Assembly (NCBI GenBank): GCA_020796225.1
Contig: CM036765.1
Coordinates: forward strand, 36,670,066-36,734,065
DNA: 64,000 bases
Direction: 5' to 3'
From: Arion vulgaris
Lineage: Eukaryota > Mollusca > Gastropoda > Stylommatophora > Arionidae
The stretch's first letter is position 1. Each line of letters begins with the position of its first letter. Below, one piece after another: positions 34,329-45,829 of this stretch. The notes under the pieces were generated by a model, which saw only the letters and a list, made by a program, of their open reading frames with translations, searched no databases and was not told where the DNA came from. Made by a program: the position numbers and the translations under genes.

Positions 34329-34588
34329 ACAGGGTGTTCAACTTAAAAGCAGCCTAGGAATGGAGCTAATCTGGCATATATGTATGGAAATGAGAATGTT
34401 CAGTTATGACGTAGTATAGGTCAAGGTTGTGTGATGGTGTGTAATTGTAGTGCAGGAAGGGGCGATGAACAAATGTGAAGTAGGACGAGCTAGTCAGAAC
34501 CGGTTTAAATAGTAAATAAAGACAACGCGATAGGTTATCTGGTAACTTTCGATTTGTCAATGGGGCTGCAATTATCTTGAACACCCTG
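34329..34588. mobile_element. Small TIR element (MITE)
   Basis: About 260 bp bounded by CAGGGTGTTCAA at the left and its complement TTGAACACCCTG at the right, with TA-like flanks. The perfect 12-bp inverted ends support a non-autonomous DNA transposon, possibly mariner-type. The 76-codon minus frame inside has no motif. Confidence 0.6.
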
Positions 34589-35113
34589 AATAACAATCCT
34601 GTTATTTATATATCTCCTTATGAAAAAATATTATATATACTGAAGCTCATCATTTGTCTCTAATACTTCAAGCATTGTGCCATACACTATTTCTGGGGCT
34701 AGTTTACAAGTTCCTTTATAAGATGTAACATTGCGACCTCTGACCTTTGATCGCTATTGCAATGATAATTGCCAAAACAATGTCATTTTCATTCAGCCGG
34801 AAGATATATTCATTCCTATACAGCCAAACTACTTCCCAGATAAACGAGGACTCTAGCTCAAATAGTCCGTTTAATTATCGATTGAACCCCAATTTTATAT
34901 AAAATAGTATACAATTATAGAAAATAATAGTACTAAATGACAAACCTTCTTATAATAAGATTAGTTTTATGTAATTGTCCCTCTCATTAATACATCTTGT
35001 CTTCAGCAATAAATACGACATTCGTGACCTTTGAGCTTGGTTCCCCTGTACTTCCGCTGTCATTGAACTCTGACCGGTCGACTCACGTGACTTAATCTAA
35101 TTTAGCTATTTTA

Positions 35114-35262
35114 CCCTTTTTAATGGCGAAACACGTACTAACAAAGTACTGTAGTTTTACAAATTACAAAAATAATGACAATATACAGCAACGTTTCGAC
35201 CAACAAGGCCTTCAAGCAAACGAACAACAGGAGACGAACTAAAAAAAAACCACTAACATATG
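35114..35262 (-). mobile_element. Penelope-like element, 3' end, minus strand
   Basis: GGCGAAACACGTACTAACAA, AGTACTGTAGTTTTACAAAT, then CAACGTTTCGACCAACAAGG and a truncated CTTCAAGCAAACGAACAACA block match the Penelope 3' terminus. Confidence 0.7.
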
Positions 35263-35289
35263 GACGACTACATATGGAGACATACTGGC

Positions 35290-35560
35290 AATATGTTTAC
35301 GATGCCCTAATCTCATTCACGAGTTCGTGATTTGTTGTCATGTGAGTGCCGCATTTTCAATTTGCGTTGCAGACAAGTTTCTTTTAAAAATATTCTCTAT
35401 GCGCTCCTGTCGTTTGATGTGTCCGAAATATTTAATTGTCCTTGATTTTATATTATTTATAAGCCAGCTCTCGTTAATATCAAGCTGTTGCAGAACAGAT
35501 GCGGTTTTTTTCCTAAAAGGGGCAATGGGGTCTAAGGCGCATAGGGGCAACGTCGCGCCA
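35290..35560 (-). pseudogene. LINE ORF2 C-terminal fragment, minus strand
   Basis: Minus-strand reading: VLQQLDINESWLINNIKSRT, KYFGHIKRQERIENI, then NLSATQIENAALT. Same LINE family as at 32.9 and 40.9 kb. Confidence 0.75.
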
Positions 35561-36430
35561 GGATTAGTAAGCTGGCACTAACCAAGATCCTACCCCACCT
35601 CTACGTGGTGATCCTGGAAACAGACAAGGGTTCCTGTCTGGCTAAGCGGGTGGGGATCGAGGGAGAGCTACTCTGGTATAAGTAATGATGCAGACGCAGT
35701 TACATTAGATGAGATCCGCTCGCAACACAGACGAGCAGAATCCAAAAGTGATTATTAATGCACATCTCTCCCGGCCGATGAGAAAAGCTAAACAAATAAA
35801 CATAAATGGATGAAGGGTGCATCCAGAGTAGAGACTGGCCCAATATGGGACGAAACTCGAAGCTACGAGGTGGGAGTTCGAATTGAGTTGCGTGTCATGA
35901 CAGTTTCGAGGCATAGTAAATGTGAGCACGGTGAGAAAACAGATAAACACGGTGAGCAGGCACCAAAGTAGAGCAAATACGCATACGGACGATACACAGG
36001 GAGCCCACCGGTGGGGACAGATATGCACAGTTCTGATGATAGAGCGACGAAAAGGCGTGGCAAACATAGGGATGAGCGCGACGAGCCTCGAAGATGGGGT
36101 CTCCATCCAGAGAGCAATAACCGCGTTTTCCCTCGCAGATAACTACTACTGCCTTGTAGTTGATTGGGGACAATCAAAGACTAGTTGAGCAAACAGTACA
36201 CAAAACTGGACGGCAGGCAGACCAAGCAGTCCAAAAAAAGACTGATAAACTGTGCAGAACACGCTCAACAACCCGGGGGAGGGAGGGGAGGTTGTCTAAG
36301 GGTAGCTACCCTAAAAGAAAATAGCAACCTGCTGCCTTGCAGGTCGGCTGGGGACAGCCCGAGGCGACGGAGAGCAAACCCAGTAAACGCAGGCTAAAAC
36401 CGAACACAACGCCGAAGGTTAAGCACCAGA
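35561..36430. other. GC-rich non-coding block, probably LINE 5' region
   Basis: Markedly more GC-rich than its surroundings, with CCACCTCTACGTGGTGATCC and a later CCTTGCAGGTCGGCTGGGGA segment that partly repeats GCCTTGTAGTTGATTGGGGA upstream. Overlapping frames on both strands lack motifs. I suggest a retrotransposon 5' UTR by composition only. Confidence 0.35.
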
Positions 36431-36533
36431 GCTCCAAATGGCGGTAAATATGTGACGAAATACACTCATGCTAATGCTGCATGAATCCGATTTCTACATG
36501 AAAGCAGAATTTATGAGGAAATCTTGTACATCA

Positions 36534-36534
<1 letters not shown>

Positions 36535-36625
<91 letters not shown>
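36535..36625. repeat. Compound microsatellite (AT)n(AG)n
   Basis: A long (TA)n tract passes directly into (GA)n. Same design as 11500-11566. Confidence 0.95.
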
Positions 36626-36628
<3 letters not shown>

Positions 36629-36733
36629 GTAATAGATTCCCGGAATAGACAAGAAATAGTAAATATCTCCAAAACCCCAATTTTTCCGAAATTTTTACCG
36701 GGTCCACCAAAAAATGAACACGAGCCGCCACTG

Positions 36734-37959
36734 ATTAGAGCTTCCTTAAAAAAAAATTACCAAACACATGATACAGACCACAAATCCTTATTTCTCACGG
36801 CACCCATTGCCTAGCAAATAAAAAAAATGAACACAGCCAGCGAGCTATTCAGTGCAGTATGACTAAGCAAGTAGGAATCGAAAGGGAAAAACAAATACAG
36901 CCTCCAAAATGTCGTGCTAAAAACGGATGGGTTGAACCGAAAGGAGCAGATATCCAATCGTCTCTGGAAACTGCAAGAATGAGCAACAGACATGCTGCTC
37001 AGGGTCAACGAAAGAGAAGAAACAGACAAGGTCACAGCTAATACTAAACTTAATATTTAAAACAATTTTTAAAAACTACTGTCATATCATATCTTGCCGC
37101 CCTTCAAATTAGCCTACTTTATCGTGGATGGGAGGGGGAGTTGCTTGTCTTGATAATCCTTCGAGCAATTTCGGCGGGAGTCTAACTCCTGGCTGGTGTC
37201 ACTAAGCCGAGTAGATAAGTAGCCACTGGGAAAATGGATGCTCTCAGTATTTTTAATTTTAATATTTTGCTGGTGCTTTGCCACATATTCTTCATTGTGT
37301 TTAACTTCTTGATTTCTATGCCAATCTTCTTGAGATCTCTTTGGAGCAGTCACCGTTATTGTTAATTATTGGGCCCAGATATTCGTAGCTCTCTACACAT
37401 TGAAGTTCTTCATTGTTTATTTGGATGTTAGGTGAGCCTTTTGCTGTGTCAGTTGACATGTTTTTGTTTTTGTGTATTCAAATATAGATGTAGGTCTTCA
37501 CTATGTTTTTTGGTAGTCATGATTAGGTATAAGTATATTAACATATAATTTTCTTTATAAATTATTAATTTTCGGTATCATTAAGGATAATATTACAAAA
37601 CCTTTATGACATGCAGCAGATAATTACAACATCCATGTCGACTACAGTTCTATCATCACCATGTTTACGACATAATACGCAACATAGCTATCTTGACCTG
37701 AATGTGTCCATTTTATTAGTCTTTTGAATATGAAAGAAATGCACTAAAAATGGATACATAATCTTTGTTTCAGAAAACATAGTATGCCAATATTGTGTAT
37801 TTCTAGAGCAAAAAATGCTGATATTATGTAGGCCCCTTTAGCTACAGATGCAGTGTGGCGCTCGTAACTACGCCCCCTTTCGTCCACCCACTCCCACCCC
37901 TCCTAAGATCTTCAACGTCATTTTTTTTTAATAAACATAATAAATATACTAATCTGGTA
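36734..37959. other. Non-coding stretch
   Basis: No supported gene. Parts near 37130-37480 resemble a degraded LINE (minus strand) without a decisive motif. Confidence 0.4.
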
Positions 37960-38215
37960 TTAGGAGAAAAAAGTGGGCACAATATCAGTACTGAACTACA
38001 TCAAGAAACAACAAAGTAAATGGTTCGGTCACATAAACAGATTACCAACAGACAGTGCGTCTCAGAGAGCAAAGCTACTTCGATATAGTGGATACAAAGT
38101 AAAACGCCGTCCATGCAAAAGGTAGATCTCGGAAATAACAAAGGTCGGCGAAAACACTATTTGTGAAGCGACACAAAAGTCCGTTCTATAAATCCCTTCT
38201 TATCATTAAGTTGTG
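37960..38215 (+). pseudogene. LINE ORF2 tail fragment
   Basis: The plus-strand reading near 37990-38095 gives LNYIKKQQSKWFGHINRLPT and SASQRAKLLRYSG, the KWFGH-type C-terminal motif of LINE ORF2. Confidence 0.65.
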
Positions 38216-38384
38216 AGGCAAAACAGGATCAGAGAAAATAAGATAAATAAAAAGGCCTCTGTGAGTATTGATTCCTAAAAGTTGTCTTAATCCGACCCGA
38301 TATCCATGGAACAAATCTGCAACTTCAATATGATAGTGTATCAAGTTATTTCTAGCAATACTTTGTTAAGTTATATTTTTGTTA

Positions 38385-38592
38385 TTAATTTCAGTCGTAG
38401 TCTATATGTAGTGCGCTGTGAAATTCGTCACTCCTGTTGTATCGTTAGCTTGATAAAGGCATTTCGGTCGAAACGTTGCTGTTTATTGTTATTGTTTTTA
38501 TATTTTGTAAAACTACAGTACTTTGTTATTACGAGTTTCGCCATTGCTATATGGTTTTACTGCAGTCTTCCCTTATATTGATAATATTATTA
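38385..38592 (+). mobile_element. Penelope-like element, 3' end, plus strand
   Basis: GTCACTCCTGTTGTATCGTT, then AGCTTGATAAAGGCATTTCG and GTCGAAACGTTGCTG, then ACTACAGTACTTTGTTATTA and CGAGTTTCGCCATT. Co-linear with the right arm of the palindrome. Confidence 0.78.
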
Positions 38593-39059
38593 GTTTTCAG
38601 TGAGATCTTAGTAATTATGGGCATCATTCCTCAATTGGTCGTCACACTGAGTTGATATCGACAGTTATCAACACCTCTGCTTGTTATCACCTCGTAAACA
38701 ACTCTTCATAGTCGTGTTAATAACTACAAGCTCTTAACTGTACAAACACTTTAACTCATTATCAAGGCCAGGAGTCGTATCGTAACATTTATTTAAGAGG
38801 GTGTGCGCACTTTCTATTTGTTTGTCACAAGGACGTGCAGCTGCAGGTAGACGGAAGTGAGAAAAGTATTCAGCTGATGTGTAGGCTATATGAGTCAGTA
38901 CTGAAGGCCTACATTATGACCAATTAGATGTAACATCGTGCTACAATGTAGCTCAGTAGATGTGCAACTAGAAGGTTGGGATTTCTGTTTCTAAAGTATC
39001 GCCAGTAACCAAACCCATCTATGGAAATGTCTGTCCTATTGGACAATATTTGTACAGAT

Positions 39060-39230
39060 TGATTAGTTGATTGATTGATTGATAGGACCATCATCATTGT
39101 ACTTCGGTGAGTAAGTCATATGTGTTCCGATCTCTTTCTTACACAGGAAGATCTAAATTGCAGTGCACGAACTCTGTAGCACCGGCGAAGATCCCCAATG
39201 TAATTTTGAAGATGGTGAGGGTATTTAGTA
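39060..39230. repeat. Dispersed repeat, copy 1
   Basis: A (TTGA)n run followed by a spacer and ACTCTGTAGCACCGGCGAAG, repeated at 40267-40465 in the same order. Function unknown. Confidence 0.6.
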
Positions 39231-39419
39231 GGAATTTTTTATTTTTAATCTTTTTCATTATTAATTGATTATTACAGATTATTGGGGTGATGGGCGGGGG
39301 CGAAGGAATGGGGTGTGTATAGGGTGAAAATACCATTGGGATACCAGAAATAAGATTATGGTAGGCTCCCAGTTTTAAGATGCTATTTTTATCGGTGTTG
39401 TTGTATATGACATTGCTAC

Positions 39420-39800
39420 GGATACCATGTTTTGCTCGATGATTGAACAATACACTGTACTTGATACCATGTTTAGCTGAAGGACTGAACAATACACTGT
39501 ACTGGTGGATACCTTGCTGTGTTGAAGGACTGACAGTACCTGTACTGTATCCATGTTTTGCTCGATGACTGAACAATACACTGTACTTGATACCACGTTT
39601 TGCTGGAGGACTGAACAATACACTGTACTGTATACCATGTTTTGCTGGAGGACTGAACAATACACTGTACTGGTGGATACCATGTTTAGCTGGAAGACTG
39701 AATAATACACTGTGCTTGATATCATGTACTGGAGGACTGAACTGTATACCATAATGTGCTGGAGGACTGAACAATATACTGTACTGTATACCATGTTTAA
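39420..39800. repeat. Minisatellite, about 42-bp unit, about 9 copies
   Basis: Units containing GAGGACTGAACAATACACTG and TATACCATGTTTTGCTG, with 3-bp length variants (multiples of three). A 250-codon minus-strand frame (39139-39891) runs through the array. Its repetitive QYSVLFSPPAKHGI content mirrors the DNA unit, so I treat it as an artefact. Confidence 0.88.
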
Positions 39801-40102
39801 CTGAGTAAAACTGATACACTGTTCCGGAGACTATTTTAGTTGGAGGATTGAAGAATGCATATTTCTCTCTGTTAATCTCTATCAATGTCAACTATTACCT
39901 GTCCTAATCGCAACACCATTTTGGTGCATGTAACATGGTCTCTATACGTCTACTGTGGAATAGATACATGTACTGGTCGCGACGTAATTTTGAGAATTGT
40001 AACAGTCCATGGTATGTCTATACATTTTGTAGAAGAAGAATTTCGAATATGCGACACCGTAATTTAAGCATGTAACAGGGCGCTACATTATTGTTGTAAG
40101 TA

Positions 40103-40235
40103 CTGGTCACAACTGTTCTGTTTCATTTGACTTGGACTAGGTGCTGGTCACAACTGTTCTGTTTCATTTGACTTGGACTAGGTGCTGGTCACAACTGTTC
40201 TGTTTCATTTGACTTGGACTAGGTGCTGGTCACGT
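40103..40235. repeat. Three tandem copies of a 41-bp unit
   Basis: Unit CTGGTCACAACTGTTCTGTT plus TCATTTGACTTGGACTAGGTG, three near-identical copies. Confidence 0.93.
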
Positions 40236-40266
40236 TTCTTAAAAATGCATGTGCATCACTTACACG

Positions 40267-40465
40267 AATGAAATTGATTGATTGTTTGATTGATTGACTG
40301 ATTGATTTGACAACATCACCACTATTGCACATCTCCTAATAATCATATGAACTCTGAACTCTTTCTTTAACAGAGAGAATTTCAGCAGAGAAATACACAA
40401 ACTCTGTAGCACCGGCGAGGGTCCTCGATGTAATATTGAGGTCGACAAAAATGTGTACTAATTTT
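40267..40465. repeat. Dispersed repeat, copy 2
   Basis: Matches 39060-39230: (TTGA)n run, then TTTCTTTAACAGAGAGAATT and ACTCTGTAGCACCGGCGAGG. Confidence 0.6.
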
Positions 40466-40859
40466 GAGTTTGATTCTTTAATGAATTTTAATGACATTTT
40501 TACCAACTTACAAACTACCATTTCAACTATTCCATATCACATGACTAAGAAATGGACACAAACAATGTACATAAACAAAACAGTATCTGCTATCTTTATT
40601 ATATAGATTTCATAACATCAATAATGACAGTTCTTGTGGGGTCTATGTAGCGTAGAGGTTACGTGCTCGTTTCTCGTTCCAAAGGCACTCGTTTCATCCC
40701 CTCGTGGAGCCATCATGATCCTTTTCCAGATATCCCTGAGGTGAGATCGAGTTCCTAGTCCTATCGGAGACGGTCGATAAAACGTAGGTATCATGTTCGA
40801 ATTGAGCAAGTAAATGAACCCTTAACAGTTCAAAATCAAGAAGAAATGCTCAGACCATC

Positions 40860-41240
40860 ATTTACATTCTGAGTCCATCTTCTCTATGGTCTTCCTCGTC
40901 TTCTCATTGCCGGGATGTCTCTTTTCATGATGGTCTTCTCTAGCTTTTCATGTCTCTTTATATATCCAAAATACTTTAATTTTCTCATTCTTGTTTGTTT
41001 CATCAGCCAGTTTTCTTTGATTTTGAGTTCTTTCTGGATAGACTTACCTGTTCTCTTCTCTGCCCATGATATACGGAGGACTGTTCTGTAACATTTATAT
41101 TCAAAAGCACACATATGTTCTCCGCTGCCTTGTTAAATGTCCATGCTTCACATCCATATCATGCCACTGGGAATATGCATGCTTTTAGTATTCTGATCTT
41201 TATTTGACTTGATCTCTAGGTAAACTTATTCTCGCTGTTT
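40860..41240 (-). pseudogene. LINE ORF2 C-terminal fragment, minus strand
   Basis: Minus-strand frame of 76 codons: FEYKCYRTVLRISWAEKRTG, KSIQKELKIKENW, RMRKLKYFGYIKRHEKLEKT and an RRRGRP basic end. Preceding residues (HGCEAWTFNKAAE, in another frame) complete the tail. Closest to the copy at 7.6 kb. Confidence 0.82.
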
Positions 41241-41270
41241 ATTCTGGTTTATTTATGTTATCCCGGAGTA

Positions 41271-41830
41271 TCTATGCTCTTTCTCTTCGAGTCTGTCTTC
41301 AGTCTATCTTCTATCTGTCCTCCTTCGGTTCTATGTGTCTCTATGCTCTTTCTCTTCGAGTCTGTTTTCAGTCTATCTTCTATCTGTCTTCCTTCGGTTC
41401 TATGTGTCTCTATGCTCTTTCTCTTCGAGTCTGTCGTCAGTCTATCTTCTATCTGTCCTCCTTCGGTTCTATGTGTCTCTATGCTCTTTCTCTTCGAGTC
41501 TGTCTTCAGTCTATCTTCTATCTGTCCTCCTTCGGTTCTATGTGTCTCTATGCTCTTTCTCTTCGAGTCTGTCTTCAGTCTATCTTCTATCTGTCCTCCT
41601 TCGGTTCTATGTGTGTCTATGCTCTTTCTCTTCGAGTCTGTCTTCAGTCTATCTTCTATATGTCTTCCTTCGGTTCTATGTGTCTCTATGCTCTTTCTCT
41701 TCGAGTCTGTCGTCAGTCTATCTTCTATCTGTCCTCCTTCGGTTCTATGTGTCTCTATGCTCTTTCTTCTGAGTCTGTCTTCAGTCTATCTTCTATCTGT
41801 CCTCCATCGGTTCTATGTGTCTATGCTCTT
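41271..41830. repeat. Minisatellite, 69-bp unit, 8 copies
   Basis: Units containing CTATGCTCTTTCTCTTCGAG and ATCTGTCCTCCTTCGGTTCT. The unit length is 23 codons and stop-free in all three forward frames, giving frames of up to 225 codons. There is no support for a gene beyond that. Confidence 0.94.
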
Positions 41831-41942
41831 CGTTCAGGATATCCATCAGTATTTCCATAGTCTCTTTTATCTTCACTCGAGTTTTCGATCTATCTGTCTG
41901 ACTGTATATTATTGTAATGTGGCACGAATTAGCGTAATACAT

Positions 41943-42160
41943 AAGCGTTAGCATAAGCGCTAGCATAAGCGTTAGCATAGGTTAGCAGCGTTAGCATAAG
42001 CGTAACATAGCTAGCGTTAGCATAAGCGTTAGCATAAGCGTTAGCATAAGCGTTAGCATAAGCGTTAGCATAAGCGTTAACATAAGCGTTAGCATAAGCG
42101 TTAGCATAAGCGTTAGCATAAGCAGCATAGCTAGCATAAGCGTTAGCATAAGCGTTAACC
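41943..42160. repeat. 12-bp tandem repeat GCGTTAGCATAA
   Basis: About 18 units with some internal deletions. The unit encodes a stop-free Ala/Asn/Tyr/Ala cycle on the minus strand, again an artefact. Confidence 0.93.
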
Positions 42161-42366
42161 TGCTGACTCAGATCCATGATGGTTGTGTGTTCGATCCCAC
42201 ATTCAACTTTCCACAGGCGAGAAAGGAATGTACCATCCTACCTTCTGTCACACTAGGTCTATAAATCTGAAGTGACAGGTACCTCATACTCTAAGGTCGG
42301 AAAAAAAACTACTGAAAATTATATTTATTATGAGTTCTAGGCTTTCAATTAACACAAGCAAAGTTC

Positions 42367-43134
42367 ATAGTTGGTTGGAAGTAACCCCAGCAGAACCCTC
42401 TACCATAGTTGGTTGGAGGTGAACCACCAGCAGAACCCCTCTACCTTAGTTGGTTGGAAGTGAACCACCAGCAGAACCCCTCTACCTTAGTTGGTTGGAA
42501 GTGAACCACCAGCAGAACCCCTCTACCATAGTTGGTTGGAAGTGAACCACCAGCAGAACCCCTCTACCTTAGTTGGTTGGAAGTGAACCACCAGCAGAAC
42601 CCCTCTACCATAGTTGGTTGGAAGTGAACCACCAGCAGAACCCCTCTACCATAGTTGGTTGGAAGTGAACCACCAGCAGAACCCCTCTACCTTAGTTGGT
42701 TGGAAGTGAACCACCAGCAGAACCCTCTACCTTAGTTGGTTGAAGTGAACCACCAGCAGAACCCTCTACCTTAGTTGGTTGGAAGTGAACCCCAGCAAAA
42801 CCCTCTACCTTAGTTGGTTGGAAGTGAACCACCAGCAGAACCCCTCTACCTTAGTTGGTTGGAAGTGAACCACCAGCAGAACCCCTCTACCTTAGTTGGT
42901 TGGAAGTGAACCCCCAGCAGAACCCCTCTACCTTAGTTGGTTGGAAGTGAACCCCAGCAGAACCCTCTACCATAGTTGGTTGGAAGTGAGCCCCAGCAGA
43001 ACCCTCTACCATAGTTGGTTGAAGTGAGCCCCAGCAGAACCCTCTACCATAGTTGGTTGAAGTGAGCCCCAGCAGAACCCTCTACCTTAGTTGGTTGGAA
43101 GTGAACCACCAGCAGAACCCCTCTACCTTAGTTG
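42367..43134. repeat. Minisatellite, 41-bp unit, about 19 copies
   Basis: Units containing TTAGTTGGTTGGAAGTGAAC and CACCAGCAGAACCCCTCTAC. Several later copies are 2-4 bp shorter (ACCCC/ACCC, TTGG/TTG). Confidence 0.94.
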
Positions 43135-43282
43135 ACTTTAACGACATGCCTTGTATAGGTTTCATTGTTACTATTAATTGCTTCCCATCTTGACCCCAAC
43201 AACAACACACAGTATTGATTCATAATTAATATCTCGGTTCTGAAACATGTATTGTTAAATTTGATTACACCAAAATGCGTCA

Positions 43283-43700
43283 GTATCTTCTTCAGAGGTC
43301 TCTGGTCATGTGCTTAGTTTACCGTGGACCACAAACTGGGCACTCAGCTTCAGGTCTGTTAGGTTTCCACAAAGCTAAGTTTTAGGCAACTGGTGTGGTC
43401 ACATGTTGCTTCTCAGCTCACACAGGAGAGGACACACTTGCAGGACATGCTCCGGTGTCTGTTCCGCATGTTGACACTGGCAGAGAGCTGTTTGACTTAT
43501 GCCTGGTCAATTGTTTGTTGAGTTGCAGTGCCCGGTACGTATACGAAATATAATGACCTGGTCTGTTCTGATTAGGTCTTTGAGTAAGTTTTTTCTCATA
43601 ATTATATCCAGTGTTTGTCTTCTAGTCTACTGCAGATTTTCTCTGTATGAGGGTTTTGACCTCCTGAAAAGACAGAGGTTGGTAATATCGTCCGTGTAAG
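43283..43700 (-). pseudogene. LINE 3' end (post-RNase H region), minus strand
   Basis: Minus-strand readings contain HVTTPVA, LALWKPNRPEAECPVCGPR and, further up, LNKQLTRHK plus a GTDTGACPA stretch, resembling the C-rich 'CPCG...TEH-LQ-CP' region after RNase H in some LINEs. The 3' end lies at CTTCTTCAGAGGTCTCTGGT (complement of the tail). A shorter copy is at 44751-44916. Confidence 0.65.
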
Positions 43701-44006
43701 ATCAATCACATTACTAGTCCAAGTCTTTATATAATCAATGTTAGAGTGCCCCACAAAACTATCGAAGCGAGAATTGAATGAATAGAGTTGAATCTGTAAA
43801 CATGTTTACCTGTGTAGTTCTTACGATGTTAAACTTCGTGCACCTGTGCACACCGCACACATGTAAATTAAAGTTGTTAACAATATGTTTAAATGTTTTT
43901 TATTATCAATGACTAAGCATTTTTTTTCTCAGTTCAATGTACGTATTCAGCCAAAAATATTGTTACGGTTCGATGCACCAGAAGTAGACGCACACAGGAC
44001 GCGTAC

Positions 44007-44007
<1 letters not shown>
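43701..44007. other. Non-coding stretch
   Basis: AT-rich; no gene or repeat recognised before the (GT)n tract. Confidence 0.4.
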
Positions 44008-44043
<36 letters not shown>

Positions 44044-44045
44044 CG
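44008..44045. repeat. (GT)n microsatellite
   Basis: About 15 uninterrupted GT units, then a GTGCGTGC-type decay. Confidence 0.96.
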
Positions 44046-44123
44046 TGTGGGACAGACTATGTGTGTGCGTGTATGCTCTGTGTGGACGTGCTAGTGTATA
44101 TATTATCTACATCTGTTATAAAG

Positions 44124-44494
44124 CACATACATACATGCATACATACATACACACATACATACATACATACATACATACATACACATACATACATCATCAT
44201 GCATGCATGCATGCATACATGCATGCATACATACATACATGCATACATACATGCATACATACATACATACATACATACATACATACATACATACATACAT
44301 ACATACATACATACATACATACATACATACATACATACATACATACATACGTACATACGTACATACGTACATACGTACATACGTACGTAGCTACATAGTA
44401 CATCGTACGTAATTACATACGTACTACACACGTACACACGTACATACATACATACGTACATACATACATACATACATACATACATACATACATA
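44124..44494. repeat. (ACAT)n tetranucleotide tract
   Basis: About 370 bp of ACAT repeats with GCAT, ACAC and ACGT interruptions. Frames of up to 182 codons (MYVCMYVC or HTYIHTYI) are artefacts. Confidence 0.97.
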
Positions 44495-44750
44495 AGTACA
44501 TATGTACAAGCAGATGTGCACACGTGCACACATATACATATGTACACACACACACACAAACATGCACACATACATAAGCAAGTAATGTAGAGTTCTTGTG
44601 CACACCAGAAAGAGATATAGAAGATTTATTAAGAATTACCGAATTCACTACATATATCAGTCACAGTTTGATATCACAGTCTATCATTGACAGTTTGATA
44701 TCACACTCTATCATTGAAAGTTTGATATCACAGTCTATCATTGAAAGTTT

Positions 44751-44916
44751 CTTCTTCTTCTTCTTCAGCGATCTCTGGTCATGCGCTTAATTTACTGTGG
44801 ACCACAACTGGGCAGACAGCTTCAGGTCTGTCAGGTTTCCCCAAAGCTTAGTTTTCAGGTCGACTGGGTGGCCACATGTTGCTTCTCAGCTCACACAGAA
44901 GAGGACAGTCTTGCAG
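44751..44916 (-). mobile_element. 5'-truncated LINE 3' end with (GAA)n tail, minus strand
   Basis: 166 bp matching the 3' end of the LINE at 43283-43700, starting with the complement of a (GAA)5 tail. It is flanked by 11-bp direct repeats ATTGAAAGTTT at 44740-44750 and 44917-44927. The duplication exceeds what the satellite alone would give, so this is a real target-primed insertion. Confidence 0.85.
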
Positions 44917-45054
44917 ATTGAAAGTTTGATATCACACTCTATCATTGAAAGTTTGATATCACACTCTATCATTGAAAGTTTGATATCACAGTCTATCATT
45001 GAAAGTTTGATATCACAGTCTATCATTGAAAGTTTGATATCACAGTCTATCATT

Positions 45055-45302
45055 CGCCCGAGTGGTTACCGGGCCCAAATTTGGGATGTAAAGAATAGAA
45101 CCACTGTTACCTGCCATGCATGTCGTAAGAGGCGACTAAGGATGTTTGGCTGAAATCGGATGCACATGTCCTAAACATGTAGAAGTCTATATGTTTAGGG
45201 CCTACAAACCAATGTCAACGTATACACGTCCTGAGCAAGATCAAACATATCACAAAGAGTGATTAAAATTGGTCGTAAAGAACGAACACAAAGAAGAAGA
45301 AG
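45055..45302 (+). mobile_element. SINE family 1 with 13-bp target duplication
   Basis: Full copy starting CGCCCGAGTGGTTACCGGGC and ending (GAA)n. It is flanked by ACAGTCTATCATT at 45042-45054 and 45303-45315. Core CATGTCGTAAGAGGCGACTA is intact. The clean duplication suggests recent activity of the family. Confidence 0.9.
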
Positions 45303-45829
45303 ACAGTCTATCATTGACAGTTTGATATCATAGTCTATCATTGAAAGTTTGATATCACACTCTATCATTGAAAGTTTGATATCACAGTCTAACATTGACA
45401 GTTTGATATCACAGTCTATCATTGAAAGTTTGATATCACAGTCTATCATTGAAAGTTTGATATCACAGTCTATCATTGAAAGTTTGATATCACAGTCTAT
45501 CATTGAAAGTTTGATATCACAGTCTATCATTGAAAGTTTTATATCACAGTCTATCATTGAAAGTTTTATATCACAGTCTATCATTGAAAGTTTTATATCA
45601 CAGTCTATCATTGAAAGTTTGATATCACACTCTATCATTGAAAGTTTGATATCACACTCTCTCATTGAAAGTTTGATATCACAGTATATCATTGACAGTT
45701 TTATATCACAGTCTATCATTGAAAGTTTGATATCACACTCTATCATTGAAAGTTTGATATCACAGTCTATCATTGACAGTTTTATATCACAGTCTATCAT
45801 TGAACATGACTAACAATGACATATACATG

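Larger units (their letters stand above)
33955..36733. mobile_element. Possible 2.8-kb hAT-like composite element
   Basis: The left end reads CAGGGGCGACTCGTCATTAA; the complement of the right end reads CAGTGGCGGCTCGTGTTCAT, with a shared GGCCCACCAAAAAT/GGTCCACCAAAAAATG block nearby. Such CAGTGGCGGCTCGTG ends are familiar from hAT-type elements. Flanking 8-mers (ATTACCAG and ATTAGAGC) agree at only 4-5 positions, so the duplication is weak. A subterminal stretch of about 180 bp is duplicated (33963-34140 and 34155-34325). Inside lie other repeats and no transposase. Confidence 0.45.
44665..45805. repeat. 27-bp satellite, about 27 copies, split by two retroelement insertions
   Basis: Units of AGTTTGATATCACAGTCTAT plus CATTGAA. 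Variants: CACACTC, GACAGTTT, TTTTATATC. Two insertions interrupt it (44751-44916 and 45055-45302), each with its own target duplication. The unit is stop-free in several frames, giving frames of 201 and 154 codons that are not genes. The array ends 150 bp before the Polinton. Confidence 0.95.

Noticed and set aside
35705..36397. Overlapping frames on both strands in GC-rich DNA
   Set aside because: Open frames are expected in GC-rich sequence; no motif seen.
39139..39891. A 250-codon minus-strand frame
   Set aside because: Most of it is a 42-bp minisatellite read through; the rest is a dispersed repeat.
41255..41951. Overlapping frames of 201 and 225 codons as a secreted repetitive protein
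   Set aside because: All three forward frames are open because the 69-bp unit has no stops. No start context, splice site or non-repeat domain supports a gene.
44057..44605. Cys/Tyr-rich and His/Thr-rich frames
   Set aside because: Pure (ACAT)n translation on both strands.
45195..45813. Frames of 201 and 154 codons on opposite strands
   Set aside because: Readthrough of the 27-bp satellite and the SINE.
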